Positions 34,901 through 41,520 of a stretch of DNA of 64,000 nucleotides are shown here, piece after piece. Numbering within the stretch: the first letter of the stretch is position 1; each line of letters begins with the position of its first letter. The DNA comes from Jiangella alkaliphila (GTDB lineage Bacteria; Actinomycetota; Actinomycetes; Jiangellales; Jiangellaceae). The DNA is taken from contig NZ_LT629791.1 of the NCBI RefSeq assembly GCF_900105925.1, positions 2,081,278 to 2,145,277 of the forward strand, in the 5' to 3' direction. Under the pieces are notes generated by a model, which was not told where the DNA came from, did not search any database, and was given only the letters and a program-made list of their open reading frames with translations. The translations under genes were made by a program, and so were the position numbers.

Positions 34901-36273
34901 TCCGCGCCCCCGAGGTCGCGCCCCACCTGCGCGGCGACCGCGCCGAACCGTTCTTCATCAAGGACGTCGAGCGGGTCTCCGGCGACGTGCGCGACGCGAT
35001 CATCCTGACGCTGGGATACGGGCGGTCGGTCGACGGCCGCATCCTGTACCGGTTCGGGGCGCTGGGCCGTCCCGGCGGCGAGCGGCGGCTGAGCGCGGCG
35101 ACGTTGTGCTCGCGCGAGCGGCTCACCGTCGTCGCGACCTTCGGCGCCGACGACCTCAGCCCGCGGCGGCTGACGACGCCCGGCGCGCAGGCGCTGGGGC
35201 AGTTCCTGGCGTACGTGCAGCAGGGTCCGCAGCCCGACTGGGTCGAGGGGGCGACGGCGGCGCCCGGCCGCTCCGGCGTGCTGGCCGAGACCGTTGCCGA
35301 ACGCCTCCAGGAGGCCGGCGTCGAGGGCGAGATCGTGCTCGGCCACGGCGGGCCCGGCGGTGTCGCCGTCGCCGTCCGGCACCCCACGAGGCGGTCGCGG
35401 TTCGTGCTGGCGATCGACACCGACGGCGAGACCTACGCGGCCCGGCAGGGTGCGCGCGAGCGGGAGCGGCTGCGGCAGGAGCAGTTGACGCGGCTGGGCT
35501 GGGCGGTGCACCGCATCTGGTCGGCGGCGTGGGCGGCCGACCCGGATGCCGAGACTGAGCGGCTGCTGGCCGCCTACGAGCAGGCCGTCAAGGACGCCGA
35601 CGCCTACGACTGGGCGGTCGCGGCGGCCGAGGCCGACATCGTCGCCGGGATGCCTGAGGACGAGCCGGTGCCCGCCCAGGGCGCGGTCGGCGCTCAGCGG
35701 CCGCCGGTCGGTCAGCGCTCGGTCGCCGGCCGAGGGTCGAAGGGCAAGGGCTCGCCGGGCTCGCAGGCGTCCGGCCAGGTCGAGCCACTGACCGCGGGCT
35801 CGTCGGCTGCTCAGGGGTCGGCAGCGTCCGGCAAGGCCGCGGCTGCGGGCTCGTCAACGGCGCAGGCCTCGGCCTCCGGCCAGGGGACGTCGCCGGCTGG
35901 GCAGGACCCGGCGTCCGGCCGTGCCGAGGCCGCGGAATCGGCGGCTGGCGCTCCGTCCAGCGACGACGCCGCTGCGGACGCCCCCACGGACGCCGGCTCG
36001 CCGCTCGTCGCGGCGGCTGACGAGGCGGAGCCCGAGCCGGAGCGTCAGGGCAACCGCCCGCTGATCGTCAGCGGGCGCTCGGTCAGCGACTACACCGGCC
36101 GCGAACTGGCCGCCCTGGCTCGCTGGACCGAGTCCGACGGCATCGCCCGTCGTGTGGACGACGTGGTCGCGATGCTCGCCACGGACCTCCACCTCGACAC
36201 CACCGACGCCCGCACCTCCGACGTCCTCCGCCACGCCGTCCGGGTCGCACGCGCCGGTTCACCCGCCGCGTAG
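31915..36273 (+). CDS. large SF1 helicase-like protein with MTES_1575-type nuclease domain
   Basis: 1452 aa. Architecture: N-terminal DUF4011-like region, helicase core with Walker A AAPGTGRTQTVAAL (~residue 285) and Walker-B-like FDVVVVEDAGRL (~820), later helicase motifs (GDVRDAIILTLGYGRSVDG). Then comes a Vsr/MTES_1575-like fold, FVLAIDTDGETYAARQGARE, LRQEQLTRLGWAVHRIWS. A ~150-residue Ala/Ser/Gly/Gln-rich linker and a short helical tail close it. The P-loop Lys is Arg and the DE of Walker B is ED, so ATP hydrolysis may be weak or lost. Related proteins are suspected in DNA repair or defence. Confidence 0.75.
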   Translation: MSAMRSDAVAGPVPTRAELVAHAVERWSGELAALGGRDPLLSYRDLKVGTLDLAAAEPEARKLLLEGEPVLVSKLFPYEPLRTSALRSVRAIRDKTRELAEDRGIAVCYLAVGIATWANPFAARRPTAPVMLRSAVVEARDPAETDFAITIADDPLVNPVLLWALDSQLGLRFATDDLRDPAGRMRYATVVERLREFAPPHVVDGFAIAHRAVLATFTTVPLALTRDLAALGVDLQANDVVAALAGDSAALSAVARTGAPAEPRYRVFDTDSEQDEVVAAAVGDGHLRVAAAPGTGRTQTVAALVSELVGRGQRVLVVGEKRAVLDDLVARLDSVGLRDVVLDAGRTAPSVAVQQIAETARRLRQARAGEFEHITPGTAATLAADLDAYRDAIHAIRQPWGSTAHEAMVLVATAQEFARTPARVDPDVLGRAGSTAHVRLQLRDFANIEGLTLTETGSPWFGSDVPDIRAADALLGTVTELRERALPRLKNAATRAAVEVGLAGPGTVAECLETVELLASVGRTVETLGAQIWDEPLDELAAATGDRAYRTSHDSATGFFARRKLRKRLADLTGKAGRQHRPRQHEGLIAARQQLATWRERSRDGKPPRTGPHLANAVDAAKGVRHALATLADGNPRTADLEHLSFADVAKRLDELIADSGHLRSLPRLYELQAELSAAGLDDLIAELRRRGMGADQVEAVFDYAWYSSLLDLWRSTDPALGRFDRYAHERRLEEFRAADMVEVRSAAGRVLEARRARFAAAAGQHEGQAAVLTESSDSALPATPRALVEEAPELALATVPCWVTSPLSVADLLPPRPLFDVVVVEDAGRLAVAEAVPALARGARIVLVGDDDIARPPFTTAVEPAPDPDSQEGPWAQDPPRSVVDLLRDALPERLLTGQHRVRDDRLVGFAARTTHAARLTTVPGVGGADRVTMELVDSDPIADDPVDSSSDEVSRVVELILDHVRKRPHESLGVVTLGPRHAERLDVALRHALIRAPEVAPHLRGDRAEPFFIKDVERVSGDVRDAIILTLGYGRSVDGRILYRFGALGRPGGERRLSAATLCSRERLTVVATFGADDLSPRRLTTPGAQALGQFLAYVQQGPQPDWVEGATAAPGRSGVLAETVAERLQEAGVEGEIVLGHGGPGGVAVAVRHPTRRSRFVLAIDTDGETYAARQGARERERLRQEQLTRLGWAVHRIWSAAWAADPDAETERLLAAYEQAVKDADAYDWAVAAAEADIVAGMPEDEPVPAQGAVGAQRPPVGQRSVAGRGSKGKGSPGSQASGQVEPLTAGSSAAQGSAASGKAAAAGSSTAQASASGQGTSPAGQDPASGRAEAAESAAGAPSSDDAAADAPTDAGSPLVAAADEAEPEPERQGNRPLIVSGRSVSDYTGRELAALARWTESDGIARRVDDVVAMLATDLHLDTTDARTSDVLRHAVRVARAGSPAA

Positions 36274-36279
36274 CTGCCT

Positions 36280-36574
36280 CTCATGATCATCAACCGTTGG
36301 CGACTCTATGGCGCCCGTTGCGGAATGGCGTGCGGTGCGTGCGTTGCCGAAGAATCTTCGGCAGCCGCCGTTCTCACCGCGACGCTCGATCGCCTTGGCT
36401 AGCCTGGTCGTCGCAGGAGGCCGGGCATATCGGGCGCTGTCGCGACGACCAGCCTTGCCAAGGCGGCGCCGAGCTGTCAGCGCGTAACGCGGGCAGGAAG
36501 ATCTCCCGCTCCGGCGCGGCGACCGCCGAAGCGCAACAGGCTCTATGACGTCGCCAACGGTTTGATGATCATGA
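36280..36574. repeat. ~295-bp palindromic (MITE-like) element
   Basis: Outer arms CTCATGATCATCAA and CCGTTGGCGAC (36280-36304) recur inverted at 36549-36574 with one 1-nt indel. An inner pair, CCTTGGCTAGCCTGGTCGTC (from 36393) and its near-complement ending at 36463, and a perfect TGCCGAAGA-A-TCTTCGGCA (36345-36363) nest inside. The whole can fold into one long hairpin. No coding capacity. Confidence 0.7.
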
Positions 36575-37024
36575 GGCGTGATCGCGGTGCCGGACGTGGT
36601 CGGCCCAGGCGGAGTCCATCCGCTGCAGGTGGCCGTCCAGCCAGACGAGCCGATCCTGCAACCGCGTGAGTCGCCGGCGCGGTCCGTCCTCGTCCGGGCC
36701 GAGGCCGGCCAGCAGTTCGGCGACGATCGCGGCCGACCGGAGCAGCTGCGCCCCGTCATGCACGACCGCGCCGTCGCCGAGATCGTCCGCCGCCCGGAAC
36801 CAGTGCCGCCGCGACCCCGGCACCCGCAGCTCCCGGACGTCGCCGCGACCGGTCAGCTCGCGGATCGCCGTCGACACGGACCCGGCGCTGGCGCGCAGCT
36901 CCGCGGCCAGATCGGCGCTGGACAGCGGCTCGTCCGTCAGCATGAGGACGGCCAGCACCCGGGCGGCCACGCGGCTCCAGCCGGACCGGGCCAGGACGGC
37001 GGCCAGGTCATCCGCCGGCGTCAT
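36569..37024 (-). CDS. MarR/GbsR-type transcriptional regulator
   Basis: 151 aa. wHTH: GWSRVAARVLAVLMLTDEPL, SSADLAAELRASAGSVSTAI, RELTGRGDVRELRVPGSRRH, a typical GbsR/MarR DNA-binding domain, followed by a helical dimerisation tail. The gene overlaps the upstream regulator gene by 17 nt, so the two are coupled. Target unknown, possibly an exporter as is common for this class. Confidence 0.8.
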   Translation of the reverse strand: MTPADDLAAVLARSGWSRVAARVLAVLMLTDEPLSSADLAAELRASAGSVSTAIRELTGRGDVRELRVPGSRRHWFRAADDLGDGAVVHDGAQLLRSAAIVAELLAGLGPDEDGPRRRLTRLQDRLVWLDGHLQRMDSAWADHVRHRDHAS

Positions 37025-37559
37025 GAGGCGGCCGGTCCGTGGGGAAGAACCAGGTCAGCACCCGGACCGGACGGCTGCCGGCGGGCCGGTCCGGGGCGTG
37101 CGCGCGCTGGGAACGGGGGAGTATGTGCTCGTCCAGGAGCTGCAGGTAGGCCGCCTGGAACTCCGCGGCCTCCTCGGCCGTGAGCCAGGTCCAGCAGTCG
37201 CTCTCGAGGCTCGCCTCGGCCCAGGCCGGCGGTTCGTCGTGACGGCCGGCTCGCCAGGTGCGGATCGTCCAGGCCTGGCGATCCAACTGCACGTCGTGGA
37301 CGGCGTCGAGGGCGCGCTCCAGTTCGGCCGTCATGCCCTCGATCCGGCGAGACTCGAGGACGAGTCGCCAGCGCCGGGTGCGCCCGGGGCCGGTGCCGGC
37401 CTCCTCGACGTAGCCGTACCGGGCCAGCTGCCGCAGATGCCACGAGCAGTTCGCCGGCGACTCGTTCAGGCGCGCGGACACCTCGGTCGCCGTCGCCGTC
37501 CCGAGCTCGGCCAGCAGGTCCAGCAGCGCCAGCCGCAGCGGATGCGCGAGCGCGCGCAG
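37008..37559 (-). CDS. ArsR-type HTH regulator with doubtful start
   Basis: The HTH LRALAHPLRLALLDLLAELG, TATATEVSARLNESPANCSW, HLRQLARYGYVEEAG is complete only if translation begins at a CTG (37559). A TAG codon lies directly upstream in frame, and the first GTG (37481) would remove the first HTH helices. The C-terminal part is tryptophan-rich (WTIRTWRAGRHDEPPAWAEA). Either a non-standard start is used or the 5' end has been lost to mutation. Coupled to the next regulator. Confidence 0.6.
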   Translation of the reverse strand: MRALAHPLRLALLDLLAELGTATATEVSARLNESPANCSWHLRQLARYGYVEEAGTGPGRTRRWRLVLESRRIEGMTAELERALDAVHDVQLDRQAWTIRTWRAGRHDEPPAWAEASLESDCWTWLTAEEAAEFQAAYLQLLDEHILPRSQRAHAPDRPAGSRPVRVLTWFFPTDRPPHDAGG

Positions 37560-37723
37560 CTAGCCGTCGAAGGAATCCTTTCGCAAGAGTCCTTTCGAGG
37601 TAGCGGCCAAGCGCGACCCGGCCGCTGACCGCCGGATCCGGAAATCCGTCGCCGGGCTCACAGGAACGTGTTCTACGCTGGTGATCTTCCAGCAGAAGAG
37701 TCGTTCAGGGGGAGCCGAGAACA

Positions 37724-38182
37724 GTGCGCGTCGCCGAGATCATGACCAGTGCCACCATCACCGATTCCACGACGGGGACGCTGCGCAGCGCCGCCGAGCA
37801 GATGTGGAAGCAGCAGACCGGGTCGGTGGTCATCGTCGAGGGCGACACGATCGTCGGCATCGTCACCGAGCGCGACGTCATGCGGGCGGTCGGGCGGGGC
37901 GCCGATCCCGACGAGGCCTTGATCGCCGAGGTCATGACCCGCGACGTCGTCACCGCCGAGCCTGACACGCACGTGCGCGAGGCGGCGCGGCTGATGGCGC
38001 AGCACTGGATCCGGCACCTGCCGATCGTCGACGACGGCAAGCTGGCCGGCATCCTGAGCCAGCGCGACGTCATCGGCGTCTTCGCGGCGCTCTGGTACGA
38101 GACCGGCGTGCCGGAGATCGACGTCGACAACCTGGTCCGGCAGCGCCGACTGGCCCGCGTCGAGGCGGGCGACCTGGACTGA
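37724..38182 (+). CDS. CBS-domain pair protein
   Basis: 152 aa with two CBS repeats: VAEIMTSATITDSTTGTLRS, GSVVIVEGDTIVGIVTERDV and IAEVMTRDVVTAEPDTHVRE, HLPIVDDGKLAGILSQRDVI. Stand-alone CBS pairs bind adenosine nucleotides and act as energy or signal sensors. GTG start with GGGGGAG ~10 nt upstream. Confidence 0.88.
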   Translation: MRVAEIMTSATITDSTTGTLRSAAEQMWKQQTGSVVIVEGDTIVGIVTERDVMRAVGRGADPDEALIAEVMTRDVVTAEPDTHVREAARLMAQHWIRHLPIVDDGKLAGILSQRDVIGVFAALWYETGVPEIDVDNLVRQRRLARVEAGDLD

Positions 38183-38246
38183 CAGGCAGATCGAACGGCC
38201 GGCAGCGGCGCCGGCCCGGAGGTTTCGAGCGAGAGGAACGACGCGC

Positions 38247-38384
38247 ATGAGCAGCGCATCCGGGTGGGAGGACGACCTCGAGGTCCTGCCCGACACCACC
38301 ACCGACGAACGCCCCACCGGCTGGGGCGACGACGACGCCTCCAACGACGCGCGGCTGGTCGAGGAGCGCCCGCCGCACTGGTGA
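38247..38384 (+). CDS. small acidic actinobacterial protein
   Basis: 45 aa (MSSASGWEDDLEVLP ... RLVEERPPHW) with GAGAGGAA before the ATG. Repeated W-x-D-D and the end PPHW match a short conserved actinobacterial protein often near mscL. Unstructured; role unknown. Followed by a strong hairpin. Confidence 0.6.
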   Translation: MSSASGWEDDLEVLPDTTTDERPTGWGDDDASNDARLVEERPPHW

Positions 38385-38402
38385 GCGCCGTGGTCGCCTG
38401 GT

Positions 38403-38445
38403 CGTCAGGGGCCGCCGCCGCGAGCGAGCGACGGAGCCCCTGACG
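38403..38445. terminator. bidirectional terminator
   Basis: CGTCAGGGGC (38403-38412) and GCCCCTGACG (38436-38445) form a 10-bp stem between two converging genes. Confidence 0.7.
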
Positions 38446-38453
38446 ATCGCTGG

Positions 38454-38843
38454 TCAGACGCGGTCGCGCAGTGCGTCGCGGATCTCGCGGAGCAGCAGGA
38501 TCTCCTCGGCCGGCACGGCCTCTTCCTCGGACTCCGGTTCCCTGGCCTTCAGCTCGCGCAGCTTGTTGATCGGCGTGACGATGAAGAAGTAGACGGCCGC
38601 CGCGACGCAGAGGAAGTTGAACAGCGCGTCGAGGATCAGCCCGATCGAGAACTCGGCCTCGTTGATGGTGAACGTCATCACCCGGGAGAGATCGGGCTCG
38701 CCGAAGATCGCCGCGATCAGCGGGCTGACGAACCCCTCGACGAGCGCGTTGATGACCAACGTGAACGCCGCGCCGATGACCACCGCGACGGCGAGGTCGA
38801 CGACGTTCCCTCTGCTGATGAAGTCTCTGAAACCCTTGAGCAT
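38454..38843 (-). CDS. mscL: large-conductance mechanosensitive channel
   Basis: 129 aa. The N-terminal MLKGFRDFISRGNVVDLAVA, VVIGAAFTLVINALV (TM1, pore-lining) and ALFNFLCVAAAVYFFIVTPI (TM2) are textbook MscL, with a charged C-terminal helix bundle. It opens under membrane tension to release solutes in hypo-osmotic shock. Confidence 0.96.
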   Translation of the reverse strand: MLKGFRDFISRGNVVDLAVAVVIGAAFTLVINALVEGFVSPLIAAIFGEPDLSRVMTFTINEAEFSIGLILDALFNFLCVAAAVYFFIVTPINKLRELKAREPESEEEAVPAEEILLLREIRDALRDRV

Positions 38844-38917
38844 CGGCTATCTCTTCTCCGTGCGAGGACGCTTGGCCGGGCACACCTTAGCCGCTCAAAC
38901 GCCGTGATCAGGGGACA

Positions 38918-39544
38918 TCACGACACACCGACGGTGAACGACAGCCGCGACGTGACGGCGGCGGCGGCCAGCCCGGCGGCCTGGTCGGGGCTCGCGGCGA
39001 CGAGGACCAACGCGCCCTCGGCGAGCGCGGCGTCGGCCGCCGACGGCACCGCCAGCACCGGGACCTCAGAAGCGACGACGTCCGTTCGCGCAGCGCCGTC
39101 GAGCGCCGTCGCCAGCAGGTCGATCCGGTCGCCGGGACGCAGGTAGCCGGCCGCGCCCGCGTCGGCCACCCGCACCGGCGCCGCGACCACGTCGGGCCCC
39201 CAGCCCTCGAGCAGGCCGGGGCCGAGTAATCGCCGGTCGGTGATCGGCTCGCCGGCCCGGACGGGCGCCGCGAGCAGCGCTCCCGCGGCCTCGGCCCGCG
39301 GCACCACGCCGGCCGGGACCGCGTCGGGTGGCAACGCCGCGACCCTCACGTCGTCGTCGGTGAGGACGGCGCCGCCGGCGAGGTCGCGCGCGGCGACGAC
39401 AACGTCGACGGTGGCCGGCGCGGCGGGTGACGCGGCCTGGATGGCGAACGCGACGGCGGCAGCCGCCAGCCCACCGGCGAGCAGCCGGCGATGCCAGCCG
39501 GCCGCGCGGATCAGGCGCTGGAGTGCGGAGCGGGGGTCGTCCAT
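38918..39544 (-). CDS. SAF-domain protein (CpaB/RcpC-like)
   Basis: 208 aa. One N-terminal membrane helix (LLAGGLAAAAVAFAIQAA), then an SAF domain (VDVVVAARDLAGGAVLTDDD, VRVAALPPDAVPAG) and the RcpC-like part (GYLRPGDRIDLLATALDG). Such proteins help assemble Flp/Tad pili; no other tad genes are in the window. Confidence 0.82.
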   Translation of the reverse strand: MDDPRSALQRLIRAAGWHRRLLAGGLAAAAVAFAIQAASPAAPATVDVVVAARDLAGGAVLTDDDVRVAALPPDAVPAGVVPRAEAAGALLAAPVRAGEPITDRRLLGPGLLEGWGPDVVAAPVRVADAGAAGYLRPGDRIDLLATALDGAARTDVVASEVPVLAVPSAADAALAEGALVLVAASPDQAAGLAAAAVTSRLSFTVGVS

Positions 39545-39625
39545 GCCGACGACGCTAAGTGCTCCGCAAGCCGCCGAGCGGGTTGTCCACAGGCCGACTT
39601 CGAGGAACCGCGGCCTGTGGACGGA

Positions 39626-39958
39626 TCAGGCCGCGGGGGAGGAGGCCTTCGAGCCGGACGAGTCCTTCGAACCGGAGCTGGAGGAGTCCTTCGAGGTCTT
39701 CGCCGACGAGTCGCCGTTGCTCTTGCTGGACTCGCTCGACGACGAGTCCTTGCTGGCCGCCGGCGTGCTGGACGTCGTGGTGGAGCGGCTGTCGTTGCGG
39801 TAGAACCCCGAGCCCTTGAACACGACGCCGACGGCGGAGAACACCTTGCGCAGGCGGCCGCCGCACACGGGGCACTCGGTGAGCGCGTCGTCGCTGAACT
39901 TCTGCACGGCTTCCAAGGGCTCGCCGCAGTCAGTGCAGACGTATTGATAGGTGGGCAC
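39626..39958 (-). CDS. ruc: FmdB-family zinc-ribbon protein, Ruc-like chaperone
   Basis: 110 aa. Zinc ribbon MPTYQYVCTDCGEPLEAVQK ... LTECPVCGGRLRK (two CxxC), then GVVFKGSGFYRND and a ~55-residue disordered Ser/Lys/Asp tail. It corresponds to mycobacterial Rv0991c (Ruc), a redox-regulated chaperone with a disordered C-terminus under HrcA control. The shared neighbourhood (mscL, 5-FTHF ligase, galU, moeA, rimJ) supports orthology. A CIRCE-like site lies ~40 bp upstream. Confidence 0.85.
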   Translation of the reverse strand: MPTYQYVCTDCGEPLEAVQKFSDDALTECPVCGGRLRKVFSAVGVVFKGSGFYRNDSRSTTTSSTPAASKDSSSSESSKSNGDSSAKTSKDSSSSGSKDSSGSKASSPAA

Positions 39959-39997
39959 GCGTGAATCCTCCTGGTCACCGTCGAAGGTCGACGGCTC

Positions 39998-40024
39998 TTA
40001 GCACTCTCAACCCTCGACTGCCAA
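39998..40024 (-). promoter_or_regulatory. CIRCE-like HrcA operator
   Basis: TTAGCACTC-N9-GACTGCCAA on the plus strand. The CIRCE consensus is TTAGCACTC-N9-GAGTGCTAA, so one arm is perfect and the other has two changes, with exact spacing. It fits HrcA regulation of the ruc gene. Confidence 0.7.
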
Positions 40025-40101
40025 GAATAATGCCCGCTCAGCGCGGCGTTTGTCCACGCGGGCCCGCCGCGGCGGCCCCGCGCGAAGCCGGCCCGGCCAC
40101 G

Positions 40102-40671
40102 TCACGGCTGGATCGTGTAGACCACGCCGACGACGCACGCCGCCCAGAGGATGCTGGCCAGGCTGCCGATGATGAAGCGCTCAGCCGCGACCGGCCGGCG
40201 CAGCGCCGGGTAACGGCCGATGCCCTTGATGCCCAGCACGACCGCGACCCCCTCCGGCCAGCCCGCCAGCAGCGTGATCGCGACGCCCAGCCGCTCCAGC
40301 GCTCCGATGGACGTGCCGCCGCGCAGGGTCTGCGGGTCGGACACGTGCGCGGACGCGTCGCCGGTGGTGTCGTCGTCATCGAGGACGCCCTCGTTGGGGT
40401 CGGCGACGAAGAGCAGCGCGGTCGCGACCAGGCTGCCGCCGGTGATCGCGGCGACGACGGCCGCGGCCCGCGCGACCGTCAGCAGCGCCTCGCCCGCGGG
40501 ATCGCCGGCGAGCCCGAACACGGCCGCCGCGCCGACGAGCGTCACCGGGATCGCGGCGGCCAGCAGCCAGGTGCGCATGGTGGCCCGGGAGCGACCACGT
40601 TCGACGAGATACCAGGCGATGCCGCCGCCCACGCCCGCCACGGCGAGCAGGACTACCGCCACCACAGTCAC
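40102..40671 (-). CDS. multi-span membrane protein
   Basis: 189 aa with about five hydrophobic helices (VVAVVLLAVAGVGGGIAWYL, TWLLAAAIPVTLVGAAAVFG, ITGGSLVATALLFV, FIIGSLASILWAACVVGVVY) and an acidic loop DDDDTTGDAS. No motif recognised. It overlaps the SatD-like gene by 4 nt, so they likely work together. Confidence 0.7.
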   Translation of the reverse strand: MTVVAVVLLAVAGVGGGIAWYLVERGRSRATMRTWLLAAAIPVTLVGAAAVFGLAGDPAGEALLTVARAAAVVAAITGGSLVATALLFVADPNEGVLDDDDTTGDASAHVSDPQTLRGGTSIGALERLGVAITLLAGWPEGVAVVLGIKGIGRYPALRRPVAAERFIIGSLASILWAACVVGVVYTIQP

Positions 40672-41255
40672 GCGGCCTCCTGCAGCAGCCGCGCCACGAC
40701 CGGCCGGGCGTCGCGTTCTTGCTGCCAGAGCGCGACGGTCAGCCGCTGCCCGACGGCCTGCCGGCTGACGCCCAGGATGTCGGCGGCCTCGGCGAACGTG
40801 TGCCCGGCCTCGACGAGGTCGATGGCGGCCCAGCCGGCGGTGCTGCGCCGCGCGATGACGGCCGCGATCAGCGTCAGGACGGCGTCGGCCTCACGCGCGC
40901 GCTCGGGGTGCGGCGCGGCGACGGCGACGTGCTGCGGCCGCAGTTTGGCGGCGTCGAGCGCCTCACGGGCGTAGACGAAGGCGGGACCGCGCGCCGACCG
41001 GGTGCTGCCGGGCAGTGGCTCTTCGACCGGCCCCGCGCCGATGCCGATGCGCCATGCGTCGATCCGCAGCAGGAGCCGCGCCGCGTCGACGACCGCGTCG
41101 GACTCGGCGAGCACGCCCTGGAACTCGTCGCCGGCGGTGCGCTCGAACGGCAGCAGCGGCTCGTGGACCAGCTGCTTCAAGGTGGACAGGGCATCCTCGA
41201 CCAGGTCGCGGCTGCGGCGGCTGCCGCGCTGGTCGACGGTCAGGACGAAAGGCAC
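40668..41255 (-). CDS. SatD-family protein
   Basis: 195 aa. The N-terminal LTVDQRGSRRSRDLVEDALS and FERTAGDEFQGVL with WRIGIGAGPVEEPLPGSTRS follow the SatD pattern (a cyclase-like ferredoxin fold). The C-terminus has an HTH: TFAEAADILGVSRQAVGQRL. Function unsettled; SatD-like genes pair with small membrane proteins, as here. Confidence 0.75.
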   Translation of the reverse strand: MPFVLTVDQRGSRRSRDLVEDALSTLKQLVHEPLLPFERTAGDEFQGVLAESDAVVDAARLLLRIDAWRIGIGAGPVEEPLPGSTRSARGPAFVYAREALDAAKLRPQHVAVAAPHPERAREADAVLTLIAAVIARRSTAGWAAIDLVEAGHTFAEAADILGVSRQAVGQRLTVALWQQERDARPVVARLLQEAA

Positions 41256-41369
41256 TCTGCAAGGCTACGGCCTGGCGTCCACCCGTGCAAGCCTGAAACC
41301 TTGCGCAGTGCCAAGGAAAGGCCAGTGGATTGCCCGGCCCGTTCAGATGCTGGTCCACATGCTGGAGAT

Positions 41370-41443
41370 GATCAGGTGACGAACCACCCGGCCGGAGGCG
41401 CCCTGATGTCACCTGATCGTTCCCACGAAAACGATCAGGTGAC
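41370..41443. repeat. GATCAGGTGAC repeats / hairpin
   Basis: GATCAGGTGAC occurs at 41370-41380. GTCACCTGATCGTT (41408-41421) and its exact complement (41430-41443) form a 14-bp stem with an 8-nt loop. The same GTCACCTGATC also occurs near 30.99 kb before trpS. Could be a REP-like element or terminator. The rest of this 265-bp gap shows no gene. Confidence 0.55.
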
Positions 41444-41520
41444 AGAGCGGAGATCGGACGTCCGGACGGAACGGGACTAGGGCAGTCGGGTGTCCTTGAT
41501 CGGTCGCCTACGCTGTCCCG

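Noticed and set aside
31816-35511. 1231-codon open frame antisense to the helicase gene
   Set aside because: Low-complexity RRG/VQ-type composition, no domain; shadow of the true gene.
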